This document shows, one piece after another, positions 1 through 8,458 of a DNA stretch of 64,000 nucleotides. The stretch spans positions 7,350 to 71,349 of the forward strand of contig NZ_JBLZFY010000010.1 in the NCBI RefSeq assembly GCF_050753365.1. Direction: 5' to 3'. Position 1 is the first letter of the stretch. Every line of letters starts with the position of its first letter. Made by a program: the position numbers and the translations under genes. The DNA comes from Geminocystis sp050753365 (lineage in GTDB: Bacteria; Cyanobacteriota; Cyanobacteriia; Cyanobacteriales; Cyanobacteriaceae). Under the pieces are notes generated by a model that had not been told where the DNA came from, did no database searches, and worked only from the letters and a program-made list of their open reading frames with translations.

Positions 1-921
1 TTCTTCTAGGGGTAAATCCTCAATATCAATAATTTCTGTAATGGGATTATTATTGTCATTGGGGTAAAAATAATTGTCATTCGTTACCCAATCTAATTTA
101 ACATTTTCAGATTCGATCGAGATCATTCGAGAAGTAATATTATTATCTAAATTATCCTCAAAATCGCCACTAAAATTAACGGTATAATTCCCTGATGGTA
201 GATATAAAGAATATCCTCCCGTTGCCCATGTTTGGGTTTGATATTGTGTTCCTGTATCGATATTTTCAGCTAATATGGTAACATTACTTATGCCTTCTCC
301 AATGGTATAAAAATTGTCTTCGATGACGGTATCATCATAAACGACTCCCGTTAAAAAAGCCCCTTCTTTATTAGAGTTAGAAACCGCAAAATTTTGGGTA
401 GTCATCACCGCATTATAGTTGATGTTATTGACAGAAAACACCCCTTCAACGGATGCAATGCCAATTTCTTGAAAATCATCTTGGAGAATGGCAACCCGAT
501 GACCTCGATTGGGATAGTTTCGATCGATAAATAAGTTATCATAGTTATCTACGGAGAATTGTTCAAAATCGAGAGTATTTGTTGTACCCTTCCATGCAAT
601 ATTTTCGCCACTCATCCAAGGGGTAAGAAATTCATATCCTGCAATGGTCATTCTTTCCTTAGATGTTGTACCATTAACTCCTGTATGGCTAAAAATATCA
701 TTGTCTAACATCCACTGACTATGATTATAAGCGGATTGATTTAAAAGGACATTAAAGGTTAAAGGTTGTTTTGGATCAAGGGAAATAGTATTATTACTGG
801 GTACTCCTTCATTTAACAACCCATTGAGCAAACGATCGGCTTCTAATTGAGGATTTTCTCTAGCACGATTAATCAATTCTAGCATCAATTGATCAACGGC
901 GGTAGGCTCTCTTCCTTTCAT
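1..921 (-). CDS. Secreted CAP (SCP/PR-1-like) domain protein, 3' end beyond window
   Basis: The frame is open from the ATG at 919-921 to the window edge (307 codons seen), so the C-terminus is missing. Residues about 10-190 read as a CAP domain of the kind found in bacterial extracellular proteins: it opens with LMLELINRARENPQ, followed by His67 in the NHSQWM segment, FSHTG near 77-81, SGEN near 104-107 and the GHRVAIL motif near 140-146. After residue 190 comes a beta-rich segment with 'TGTQYQTQTWATGGY' and 'LPSGNYTVNFSG', like the accessory repeats of cyanobacterial secreted proteins. No classical signal peptide is seen, as is common for proteins of this group exported by type I systems with C-terminal signals; that route is inferred. 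An AAGGTG ribosome site lies about 7 bases before the ATG. Confidence 0.7.
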   Translation of the reverse strand, partial: MKGREPTAVDQLMLELINRARENPQLEADRLLNGLLNEGVPSNNTISLDPKQPLTFNVLLNQSAYNHSQWMLDNDIFSHTGVNGTTSKERMTIAGYEFLTPWMSGENIAWKGTTNTLDFEQFSVDNYDNLFIDRNYPNRGHRVAILQDDFQEIGIASVEGVFSVNNINYNAVMTTQNFAVSNSNKEGAFLTGVVYDDTVIEDNFYTIGEGISNVTILAENIDTGTQYQTQTWATGGYSLYLPSGNYTVNFSGDFEDNLDNNITSRMISIESENVKLDWVTNDNYFYPNDNNNPITEIIDIEDLPLEE

Positions 922-979
922 AATTTTCACCTTCTTAAGTAATATTATTTCTACCTTTTACCTATTATATATCTGAGAG

Positions 980-1040
980 AAAAACAGGCAAGATGCCTGT
1001 TCTACGGTGGTAAAATAATAAATATGATCGAAGTCTATTA
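980..1040. repeat. Dispersed hairpin repeat (ACAGGC family), truncated copy
   Basis: It holds the hairpin ACAGGCAAGATGCCTGT followed by a TACGGTGGTAAAAT block, and ends in GAAGTCTATTA directly at the lysA stop. The same sequence occurs at 31894-31966 and 57445-57521. This copy lacks the left arm (TAGACATCTTC) that the others keep. Confidence 0.75.
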
Positions 1041-2447
1041 CTAATTAATTGTTAATCGATGGGGGATTAAGTCTTGTTTTACTAAGTCTTCGTAGGTTTC
1101 ACGGCGAATAATGAGATTTGCCTCCCCTTCGTTAACTAATACGGCGGCAGGACGTGCTAAACGGTTATAATTGGAAGCCATACTGTAATTATATGCACCA
1201 GTAGCTAACACGACTAACACATCTCCTGTTTCTGTGTTGGGAATTTCGATGTCTTTGATTAAGATGTCTCCCGATTCACAGTGTTTTCCTGCGATCGTAA
1301 CTCTTTCGTCATTTCCAGCCCTCATTTTGTTAGCAATCACCACTTGGTAAAGGGATTGATATGTAATAGGTCTTGGATTATCAGACATTCCACCATCCAC
1401 AGAGATATAAGTTCTTACATCAGGAATTACTTTTCTTCCTCCCACGGTATAAGCAGTAACACAAGCGGTTGCAACCATCGATCGACCCGGCTCGGCGATA
1501 AGTTTAGGAAGGGTAAGATTTCTTTCTTCACAGGCTTTTGTCACGGCAGTAGCAACGGTTTTCACCCATTCTGTAATACTAGGAGGATCATCTGATTCGG
1601 TGTAACGAATGCCCAAACCACCGCCAACATTTAATTCTGTGACAGGTAAACCGTAATCTAGTGCTTTTTTAAACCAATCTGCCAATACTCCTGCTAAGTC
1701 GTTATGAGGTTGTAATTCAAAAATTTGTGAGCCGATGTGCGCGTGTAAACCAATACAATTAATATAGGCTTGTTCTTTGACAAAAGTAAATACTGCCTCT
1801 AGTTGATGGAGAGAAAACCCGAATTTACTATCAATACTACCAGTACGGATATATTCGTGGGTGTGGCATTCAATACCGGGGGTAAGACGAATTAAAATGT
1901 TAACAGATTGCTGTTTTTGAGCGGTTAATTTGGCTAAAGTTTCCAATTCTAACCAGTTATCGACGATAATTTTACACTGGCTATCGATAGCTAATTCTAG
2001 CTCGGCTACAGATTTATTATTACCATGTAGGTAAATTCGATCGATAATGTCATCAGAATTATAACCACTGATTTCTAAGGCTTTAGTAGTGGTATAAAGT
2101 TCACCTCCTGAGACGACATCAAAACCGATACCCTCACTAGCAAGGATAGAGGCAATAGCCATACAACACCACGCTTTAGAAGCGTAGATAACTTGGGATT
2201 CCCCCGCATAGTATTCTTTGAAAGCCTCTCGATATTGAGTTGCACAAGTGCGCAAAGTTTTTTCATCGACAATGTATAAAGAAGTACCAAATTGATTTAC
2301 TAATTCTGTTACATCGCAACCGCCAATTTCAAGGTGATTTCGATCGTTTATGGTAGCAGTAATAGGTAATAATCTTTGATTAGGGGAAGTGTAAGAGTCC
2401 GAATTGATAATTAATTTTTCGGCGGTAGATTTTTCAGTTAATAGCAT
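1041..2447 (-). CDS. lysA: Diaminopimelate decarboxylase
   Basis: A PLP enzyme that decarboxylates meso-diaminopimelate to L-lysine, the last step of lysine synthesis. The 468-residue product is of normal length for cyanobacterial LysA. Lys91 in YASKAW is the expected Schiff-base lysine. Further family motifs are HAHIGSQIF, the glycine-rich phosphate-binding NVGGGLGIRY, AEPGRSMVA and CESGDIL with the active-site cysteine. The fold is the alanine-racemase-type barrel followed by a C-terminal beta domain. The gene is followed directly by a hairpin repeat and a convergence-free gap before the CAP gene. No co-transcribed lysine gene is visible. Confidence 0.97.
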   Translation of the reverse strand: MLLTEKSTAEKLIINSDSYTSPNQRLLPITATINDRNHLEIGGCDVTELVNQFGTSLYIVDEKTLRTCATQYREAFKEYYAGESQVIYASKAWCCMAIASILASEGIGFDVVSGGELYTTTKALEISGYNSDDIIDRIYLHGNNKSVAELELAIDSQCKIIVDNWLELETLAKLTAQKQQSVNILIRLTPGIECHTHEYIRTGSIDSKFGFSLHQLEAVFTFVKEQAYINCIGLHAHIGSQIFELQPHNDLAGVLADWFKKALDYGLPVTELNVGGGLGIRYTESDDPPSITEWVKTVATAVTKACEERNLTLPKLIAEPGRSMVATACVTAYTVGGRKVIPDVRTYISVDGGMSDNPRPITYQSLYQVVIANKMRAGNDERVTIAGKHCESGDILIKDIEIPNTETGDVLVVLATGAYNYSMASNYNRLARPAAVLVNEGEANLIIRRETYEDLVKQDLIPHRLTIN

Positions 2448-2546
2448 TACAGATAACTAATTAATATAAATTTTTGACAGATATTTAACGGTTTTTAATA
2501 AACTGTAATCTACCATTTTAACTTAAATTAGGCACTTACCTTCAGG

Positions 2547-3179
2547 TTAACCATTGAAAGATAAAAATGCGATGGCACTTCTAATCCATTCCTCTACATG
2601 AGGATTTTTTTGTAACAAATTATCTTGACTAATGACAGATATAGCTTGTTGTATTTCACTATTGGTATAACCTAACGCTAATAAAGTCATCTCTAAATCA
2701 GCCATAATTTCCTCATTAGGAAAGCCGTTATTATTAATACTTACTCCTGCACTAACACGCCATTGAGAGAGTTTGGTTTTTAATTCTAAAGCGATTCTTT
2801 CGGCGGTTTTTTGCCCGATACCGGGGGTTTTTGACAGTTGACGGATATTTCCCGTTACGATCGCTTGTACTAAATCTTCTAATCCTAAAGTATCAATTAA
2901 GGCGATAGCAGATTGACAACCGATGCCAGAAATAGCGATTAATTGACGGAATAAATCCCTTTGAGCGGAGGAAGAAAAACCATAAAGAAATTGTTGATCA
3001 TCTCTTATGTGAAAATGAGTAAAAATTTGGATTTCTTTTTCTAAATTAACCTCTAATTGTCGAGAAAAACGAGGAGGAACTTGCACTTCATAACCGATAT
3101 TATTAACTTCTAAAATTAAAATACTGCGATTATTATTAAATACAATATTAGTAATAAATCCTTTTAAATAACTAAACAT
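2547..3179 (-). CDS. ruvA: Holliday junction branch-migration protein RuvA
   Basis: RuvA binds four-way DNA junctions as a tetramer and loads the RuvB motor. The N-terminal OB fold (FSYLKGFI, EVNNIGYEVQVPP) is followed by two helix-hairpin-helix motifs (LIAISGIGCQSAIALI and LSKTPGIGQKTAERIALEL) and a C-terminal RuvB-binding domain (NEEIMADLEMTLLALGYTN). The frame is open 13 codons further upstream, but that extension is a hydrophobic low-complexity run. The ATG giving MFSYLKG aligns with the start of known RuvA proteins, so it was chosen. ruvB is not in the window, as is usual in cyanobacteria. Confidence 0.95.
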   Translation of the reverse strand: MFSYLKGFITNIVFNNNRSILILEVNNIGYEVQVPPRFSRQLEVNLEKEIQIFTHFHIRDDQQFLYGFSSSAQRDLFRQLIAISGIGCQSAIALIDTLGLEDLVQAIVTGNIRQLSKTPGIGQKTAERIALELKTKLSQWRVSAGVSINNNGFPNEEIMADLEMTLLALGYTNSEIQQAISVISQDNLLQKNPHVEEWIRSAIAFLSFNG

Positions 3180-3293
3180 AAAAAATAAATAATAAAAATA
3201 ATAGATAATTTTTTTCAAATATTATATGATCTATTATAGAGAATAAATGATCTTTCGGGTTAATTAATATATAAAATTATTTCTCTATCTTAT

Positions 3294-4067
3294 ATGAAAT
3301 TATTATTAGATCAATATGCTTACTTAGATTCTTATATTCATCGTTGGGAATCTAAACCAAAATTTATTGCCTTAGTCATTTTAATTTTTGCTTTTGCTTT
3401 TATTCAAAATTTAATTTTTTTACCCTTTATTATTATTCTTACAGCTATTCTATATTTTTGCTCTAATTTACCCTTTTCTTTTTTACTTTCTCGTCTGCGT
3501 TATCCCGGTATTTTTATTATCGCAGTAGTAATTTTACTTCCTTTTTTAGTGGGCAAAACTATTATTTTGTCTCTAGGTTTTTTATCGATAAAATTAGAAG
3601 GCACTCTCCTTGTTATTTTAGTAGTTACTCGCTTTATTTGTATCTTAACTATTACCTTAATTTTATTTGGGACTTCTCCTTTTTTAACTACTCTTAAAAC
3701 TCTTCGATCGATGGGCTTATCACCGATACTTAGTGATATGATATTATTAACTTATCGTTATTTGGAAGAATTAGGCGATCGATTAACGAGAATGCAAAGG
3801 GCATTAAGGTTAAAAGGTTTTCAACCCCATAAAATTACTAGACGCAATTTAAGAGTAATTGCTAACCTTATGGGCAGTTTATTTGTGATTAGTTATGAGC
3901 AATCAAAATTAGTTTATCAAGCAATGATTTTAAGAGGTTATCACGATCGATACACAAAGGCAAAAATAACCCAAGCAACTATTCACTGGAAACACTGGTT
4001 AGCCTGTGGAATAATTATTTTTATTAGTATTAGTTTAATCATTCTTCAATGGATAATAATTAATTAA
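3294..4067 (+). CDS. Energy-coupling-factor transporter transmembrane protein (EcfT/CbiQ family)
   Basis: A 257-residue membrane protein with four to five hydrophobic segments in the first half and near the C-terminus. Two short arginine motifs typical of the T component lie in the cytoplasmic coupling region: RALRLKG and QAMILRGY. These helices dock on the ATPase subunits of a vitamin or metal ECF importer. No ATPase or substrate-binding subunit is adjacent, so the transported compound cannot be told; in cyanobacteria the T subunit is often encoded alone. It is divergent from ruvA, with a 114-bp shared upstream region. Confidence 0.85.
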   Translation: MKLLLDQYAYLDSYIHRWESKPKFIALVILIFAFAFIQNLIFLPFIIILTAILYFCSNLPFSFLLSRLRYPGIFIIAVVILLPFLVGKTIILSLGFLSIKLEGTLLVILVVTRFICILTITLILFGTSPFLTTLKTLRSMGLSPILSDMILLTYRYLEELGDRLTRMQRALRLKGFQPHKITRRNLRVIANLMGSLFVISYEQSKLVYQAMILRGYHDRYTKAKITQATIHWKHWLACGIIIFISISLIILQWIIIN

Positions 4068-4090
4068 AGGTTGTCTCATAGCATAAAATG

Positions 4091-4114
4091 TAGGGGTTTA
4101 ATATATTAAACCCA
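4091..4114. repeat. Palindromic repeat around TTTAATATATTAAA
   Basis: GTAGGGGTTTAATATATTAAACCC is a near-perfect palindrome downstream of the ecfT-like gene. Related copies lie near 7185-7205 (GGGCTTAATATATTAAGCCC) and 48427-48450. It could form a hairpin in a transcript, but no T-run follows. Confidence 0.7.
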
Positions 4115-4140
4115 ACCCCATCGGAAAATGATAAATAAGT

Positions 4141-4172
4141 GTTAATTGTTAATTGTTAATTGTTAATTGTTA
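4141..4172. repeat. Heptanucleotide tandem repeat TTAATTG
   Basis: About four and a half units of TTAATTG run into the end of the prepilin peptidase gene, and its stop codon lies in the last unit. The same unit on the other strand occurs after hemA (52793-52819). Confidence 0.85.
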
Positions 4173-4973
4173 AAGTCCCATATACTCTAAATAACTTGAT
4201 AAAATTCGATCGCCCCAGAATATTGTTGAAATTGCTCCTAATACCAAATAAGGACCAAAAGGCATGGGTTGCCCTTGTTTCAATAGTTTTAGCACGATCG
4301 AACCTACTCCAACAATAGTACCTACGAGACAAGCCAAAAAGCCCGTTAATAATATACCTTGCCATCCTAACCATGATCCTATCATAGCTGTTAACTTAGG
4401 ATCACCTCCTCCCATAGCAGGTTTACCAAAAACTAATGTACCGAAAATACGGATAAAATCAAACAACCAAATACCAATTACCGCACTAAAGATACTCAGA
4501 AAAAGATATTGTAAAGCACCTTTTATGCCTCCCACGGTAAAACCTAGCCAAGTTTGCCAAAGCAACCCCATAACTAAACCCGATTGAGTGAGGGAATTAG
4601 GTAAAGTCATGGTATCAAAATCAATCATGGCTAAAGCAATCAACCAACTCACCAGAATTACATAACCCAAACTTAACCATGTAAAACCATATTGAGAGAA
4701 TACCAACACAAAAAGAAAGCCCGTAATTGCTTCAATAATGGGGTAACGAGGAGAAATCGGAGTTTGACACCAACGGCATTTACCTCCTAACCATAGCCAA
4801 CCCATAACGGGGATATTCTCAGTTTTACCGAGGGGATGCAGACATTTTGGACATCGAGACGGAGGATTGATTAAAGAGATTTTCGCAGGTATTCGGTATA
4901 TTACCACATTTAAAAAACTGCCGATCGAAGCCCCCCATATAAAAATTATGAAGTAGATAAAAAAGTTTGCCAT
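4170..4973 (-). CDS. pilD: Prepilin peptidase / N-methyltransferase (A24 family)
   Basis: A 267-residue polytopic membrane enzyme that cleaves the leader of type IV prepilins and methylates the new N-terminus. The cytoplasmic zinc-binding loop carries two cysteine pairs, Cys41/Cys44 and Cys66/Cys69, typical of full-length bifunctional enzymes. The catalytic aspartates are in MIDFDTMTLPN (Asp118/Asp120) and MGGGDPKL (Asp191). About seven hydrophobic segments follow the loop. In cyanobacteria this protein supports pilus-based phototaxis and DNA uptake. It is a single gene here with no pil neighbours. Confidence 0.95.
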   Translation of the reverse strand: MANFFIYFIIFIWGASIGSFLNVVIYRIPAKISLINPPSRCPKCLHPLGKTENIPVMGWLWLGGKCRWCQTPISPRYPIIEAITGFLFVLVFSQYGFTWLSLGYVILVSWLIALAMIDFDTMTLPNSLTQSGLVMGLLWQTWLGFTVGGIKGALQYLFLSIFSAVIGIWLFDFIRIFGTLVFGKPAMGGGDPKLTAMIGSWLGWQGILLTGFLACLVGTIVGVGSIVLKLLKQGQPMPFGPYLVLGAISTIFWGDRILSSYLEYMGL

Positions 4974-5074
4974 GAGATAATTAGGAACGAGGAATAAGGA
5001 ATATAGAACTTACGCATTGACAAAAAAAAGAAAAATATGCCTACCTATTTTTAATCTGATTATAAACCAAGTAA

Positions 5075-5194
5075 TATAGCGTTTATTAAAACGATGAGGT
5101 ACAGTTTTTTATACAACTTTCCATTGCCTATTGCCCATTCCCTATTCCCGAATACCGATAAGTTTTGTACCTCACCATAACGAAAATTGCTATA
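5075..5194. mobile_element. 120-bp MITE-like element, copy 1
   Basis: The element begins TATAGCGTTT and ends AATTGCTATA. Its ends are imperfect inverted repeats that share TATAGC and, further in, a GTGAGGTAC/GATGAGGTAC block. The copy at 54405-54524 is the same over 120 positions except for one base (ACGATG here, ACTATG there). It has no coding capacity. The inferred insertion target is TA. Confidence 0.85.
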
Positions 5195-5318
5195 AATTAA
5201 GCTGATAAATGATTAATAATAAAAGAACGAATTATTTCATTAAACATATTTCTTTTCAGTTCATACCAATTTATTATATCAGAATTAAATCGTTGCATTT
5301 TTCTCTAATAGTTAAAAA

Positions 5319-5392
5319 TACTGATAAATATTGACTGATATTAACTTTGCTCCTTGCGTCTGCCTCTTGTCTTTTGCCTCTGTTTATCAGTA
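5319..5392. repeat. Inverted repeat TACTGATAAA ... TTTATCAGTA
   Basis: Perfect 10-bp arms at 5319-5328 and 5383-5392 enclose a stretch with CTTGTCTTTTGCCTCTG. It lies in the 525-bp gap 4974-5498, which otherwise holds only the MITE-like element and AT-rich sequence. It may be another small element or a regulatory stem; neither can be decided here. Confidence 0.5.
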
Positions 5393-5498
5393 AAATTAGA
5401 TGCGTTCTAGCTTATCAGTCACAAAAATTATAGTTACTAAGATCAAAAATAAGTTACTCTGAAAGTAATCTCAATTATCACAATATTTTATTCTTTTC

Positions 5499-6248
5499 AT
5501 GGCTTCACTATCACAAGTTCAAAATCCCACTTCAGCAAATCAGATGCTTAATGATATTGAGGAGTTAACTATATCCCTCGTTATCAAAAATTTTAATCCT
5601 AATTTATTAAGTTACGAACTTCTTACTATGAGCGGTATCGTTCCGGCGGATTGGGAATTGGCAAGACAACCCGTTGCTAGTCCTCGTGGTTCACAAGTGA
5701 GCTTCAAAAACGGCGTTAATATTATTGCCCAACCCAATACTATTAGTTTTGTGGAGGGTTTAGGCAACAAAGATATTAAGAGTCTTGAGTTTGCTAATAT
5801 TGCCCAAAAATATGTCAGTAAAATGTCTAATGCTGAATATCAGGGTATCAGTATCAGTCCTAAAATTATTGTGCCTTTTACTCAGGGAGAAGAGGGGGGT
5901 AAAGATTTTATTAACAATACTCTTTTAAATCAAGGGGCTTGGTTTAATTTTGGTAATATTATCCCCCAAGCATCCTTAAATTTATTTTATCAGCTCGATC
6001 GATCTCAATTAGTGTTAAATATCAATCCTGCTAAGTTACAACAACCGAACGAAACAACAATTTCTGCGGTGTTATTTGCTGGTAGTTTTAACTATAATTT
6101 AAACGATTTAATTGGCGATTTACGCATCAAAACATTAACGAATACTATTAATTCTTGGCAGAAAGATTTAGATACTTTTAGAGAGTTAATTTATCAAAAA
6201 TTCTTACAAAAAGCTGTGTCTGAAAAAGCCAGTTTATTTGAAAGCTAA
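5499..6248 (+). CDS. Conserved cyanobacterial protein of unknown function
   Basis: A soluble 249-residue protein without a signal peptide or membrane segment. The composition is ordinary and there are no cysteine clusters or nucleotide-binding loops that I recognise. The middle (residues 45-90) reads as a beta-rich segment ('IVPADWELARQPVASP', 'GVNIIAQPNTISFVEG') and the C-terminus ends in amphipathic helices. The style suggests a conserved cyanobacterial hypothetical, but no function can be assigned. It starts at the ATG at 5499 after a long AT-rich leader and ends just before a block of heptanucleotide repeats. Confidence 0.7.
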   Translation: MASLSQVQNPTSANQMLNDIEELTISLVIKNFNPNLLSYELLTMSGIVPADWELARQPVASPRGSQVSFKNGVNIIAQPNTISFVEGLGNKDIKSLEFANIAQKYVSKMSNAEYQGISISPKIIVPFTQGEEGGKDFINNTLLNQGAWFNFGNIIPQASLNLFYQLDRSQLVLNINPAKLQQPNETTISAVLFAGSFNYNLNDLIGDLRIKTLTNTINSWQKDLDTFRELIYQKFLQKAVSEKASLFES

Positions 6249-6261
6249 GTGTTGATGAAGC

Positions 6262-6327
6262 TAGGGAATAGGGAATAGGAAATAGGGAATAGGGAATAGG
6301 AAATAGGGAATAGGAAATAGGGAATAA
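6262..6327. repeat. Short tandem heptanucleotide repeat (GGGAATA-type)
   Basis: Purine-rich iterations of GGGAATA and GGAAATA follow the stop of the preceding gene. They match the short tandemly repeated repetitive (STRR) class known from cyanobacteria. The rest of the gap to 6541 holds a roughly 95-bp dispersed repeat and an AAAACCT triplication. Confidence 0.85.
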
Positions 6328-6410
6328 GTAATAAAAATAAAGGTTTTGAGGCTTTGTATGAATATATAAATACAAAAGTATTTTAGAAAAAATTCCGTAA
6401 AAAATGCTCA

Positions 6411-6509
6411 TTTTTTGAGTAAAAATTGCTAAAACTGCACACTTTTTTAGTAATGTAGTTTGTCTAAACCCTTGATTTTAATAACCTTTTGATTTATTAA
6501 GCAAACCCT
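6411..6509. repeat. About 95-bp dispersed repeat, copy 1
   Basis: It runs from TTTTTTGAGTAAAAATTGC to TTTATTAAGCAAACCCTA. Close copies lie at 45011-45109 and, in part, at 48511-48551 and 61971-62050. Three of the four sit just after the stop codon of a minus-strand gene. Confidence 0.8.
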
Positions 6510-6541
6510 AACTAAAACCTAAAACCTAAAACCTAAAACCC

Positions 6542-7135
6542 CTAACTATAAAGTTTGACAATATCACCTAAACTTTTAGCAACAAAACCATCTCCTTTTG
6601 CCGTCATTTCCCAGTCATCTTCCACTCTGGTTAACTGTGCCATAATCATTCCTGTTTTTCCCTGATAGCCATTACCTGAAAGAGTATAACGAGCGATTTC
6701 CTGTTTATTCGTCATATTAACGAGACGCACAAAAGCATTTTGCACTTGTCCAAAATCTTGTTTTCTTTCAAAAGCATTATAAATATTAACCACAAAAACT
6801 AAGGTAGAAATATTCTTAGGAATTAAGGGTAAATTAACGATAATTTCTTCATCATCACCATCTCCTGAGCCTGTTAAATTATCTCCTAAATGATTAATAG
6901 CGGAAGAATAATGACGCAAGTTCCCGAAATAAACAATTTCACTATTAGATTTTAATTTGCCTCTGCTATCTAGGCATAAAACTGAAGCATCTAAGTCAAA
7001 ATCAGATTGAAATAAACCGCCTAAAAAACCTCCTTTTTTTGCTACATCCCATCCTAAACCGCACATAACTTGTTCTAATTTTGGGGCTTCTTTTTTGAGA
7101 GAAATTCGTTGCCCTTTTTGTAAATTAATACCCAT
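6542..7135 (-). CDS. TerD-family calcium-binding stress protein (first of two)
   Basis: TerD proteins are small calcium-binding beta sandwiches of the tellurite/stress (Ter) system and are thought to act at the membrane in stress sensing. Diagnostic sequences are INLQKGQRISLKKEAP at the N-terminus, FDLDASVLCLD (first Ca2+ loop) and GDNLTGSGDGDDE (second loop). An in-frame GTG 12 codons upstream exists, but the ATG at 7135 gives the standard family N-terminus. It follows the second terD (7250-7825) in the same direction with a 114-bp gap that contains a palindromic repeat. An insertion, KKGGFLGGLFQSD, precedes the first calcium loop and distinguishes it from its neighbour. Confidence 0.9.
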   Translation of the reverse strand: MGINLQKGQRISLKKEAPKLEQVMCGLGWDVAKKGGFLGGLFQSDFDLDASVLCLDSRGKLKSNSEIVYFGNLRHYSSAINHLGDNLTGSGDGDDEEIIVNLPLIPKNISTLVFVVNIYNAFERKQDFGQVQNAFVRLVNMTNKQEIARYTLSGNGYQGKTGMIMAQLTRVEDDWEMTAKGDGFVAKSLGDIVKLYS

Positions 7136-7249
7136 AATATTTATTAATTTTTGATAGTTAATTTTTTGCACTCATTACAAGGGCTTAATATATTAAGCCC
7201 CTACATTATCCATTACTCTTGCCTCTTCCCTTTTCCCTTTTCCCTATTT

Positions 7250-7825
7250 TCATTGATAACGATTAACTAAGGCTTGTAATCCGCCTTGATAACCAGCACC
7301 AACGGCATTCATGCGCCATTCTCCATCTTTACGGTAAATTTCAGCCATAATTAAAGCGGTTTCGATCGAAAAATCCTCTTCTAAGTCATAGCGTAAAACT
7401 TCTTCTTTCGTTTCTACATCCACTAATCGCACAAAAGCATTTCTCACCTGTCCAAAATTTTGTCCTCTTTTTTGGGCTTCATGGATAGTAACAGTGATAG
7501 CAATACGAGCTACATCAGCTGGAACTTTGCGCAAATCAACGATAATAACTTCATCATCGCCGTCTCCTTCACCAGTTAAATTATCCCCCATGTGTTTGAC
7601 GGACTTTTCGGGGTCGGGGCTGGTAAGATTGTTATAAAAAATAAAATGTTCATCAGAAATTAATTTTTCATTAGAATTCAAAAGAAAGACAGAAGCATCC
7701 AAGTCAAAATCATATCCCGTGTCAGTAACATTGACATCCCAGCCTAAACCAATAAAAGCCGCATTCATACCGGGGGCGATTTTATCTAAGGAGACTCTTT
7801 GACCTTTTTGTAATGATATAGCCAT
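7250..7825 (-). CDS. TerD-family calcium-binding stress protein (second of two)
   Basis: A 191-residue canonical TerD protein: SLQKGQRVSLDKIAPG at the start, YDFDLDASVFLLN and GDNLTGEGDGDDEVI as calcium loops, then NFGQVRNAFVRLVD. It is about as long as TerD/TerE of other bacteria. The two terD genes are paralogues (shared QKGQR, DLDASV, DNLTG.GDGDDE, FGQVRNAFVRLV). No TerC or TerB is seen nearby, so a full tellurite operon is absent. Confidence 0.93.
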   Translation of the reverse strand: MAISLQKGQRVSLDKIAPGMNAAFIGLGWDVNVTDTGYDFDLDASVFLLNSNEKLISDEHFIFYNNLTSPDPEKSVKHMGDNLTGEGDGDDEVIIVDLRKVPADVARIAITVTIHEAQKRGQNFGQVRNAFVRLVDVETKEEVLRYDLEEDFSIETALIMAEIYRKDGEWRMNAVGAGYQGGLQALVNRYQ

Positions 7826-8016
7826 GATTATTTATCTTGATTATTGTTTCTATTTATTTATCAGTCTCACTTTTCTATTTTATGCAACAAATTTAAAATA
7901 ATTTGTGAAGTTTTATGATGCTGATGCTGAATCTGAGTAGTGAACTATAAAATGATGATGGTTACGCTCACCAACCGAGAGGAAGAGAGGGTAGGCGTTT
8001 TCATTTTCAGCAACCC

Positions 8017-8418
8017 CTAATTATTTTTTACTCTTTTTTCAATGTCTTCAAAGGTTTTTAACAACAAAGTTTGTGCCTGTAATTTCCAACCTAATTGCTG
8101 AATTTTTATAGCAACAGGAAGTGCGATCGCAGTAGCTAAAAAATCTAAATATTGTTGAGAAGAAATACCTAATAATAAGCCTAATCCTGCAATTCCCCAA
8201 AAAGGTAAAGCAAAAGTTTGACGCTCTTTTTCCAGTTTTTTTGCCCAAAATCCTTGGGGCATTTGCGTTAATAATTCTTGCTTTAATTCTTGTTGTTCTT
8301 TAAATGTTAAAGCAATGCCAATTTTACGGCGTAATTTTTCAATTTTTAGAGCTTCAGTGCTATACTCAGTTAATTGATCTTCTGCCATTAAAATTAAGTT
8401 ATTAAGAGTTAGTGCCAT
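8017..8418 (-). CDS. Small protein with hydrophobic centre, unknown
   Basis: A 133-residue product. The N-terminal half is charged and helical (residues 1-65). A hydrophobic stretch at about 72-106 (WGIAGLGLLLGISS, then FLATAIALPVAIKI) could be one long or two short membrane helices, and the C-terminus is again helical. No family is recognised. It lies upstream of the two terD genes on the same strand, 191 bp from them, and abuts the truncated ADP-ribosylglycohydrolase on the other side. Confidence 0.6.
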   Translation of the reverse strand: MALTLNNLILMAEDQLTEYSTEALKIEKLRRKIGIALTFKEQQELKQELLTQMPQGFWAKKLEKERQTFALPFWGIAGLGLLLGISSQQYLDFLATAIALPVAIKIQQLGWKLQAQTLLLKTFEDIEKRVKNN

Positions 8419-8458
8419 ATAATTTATTTACTTTTCAAGTATAGGAAGTAAAAAAGAG

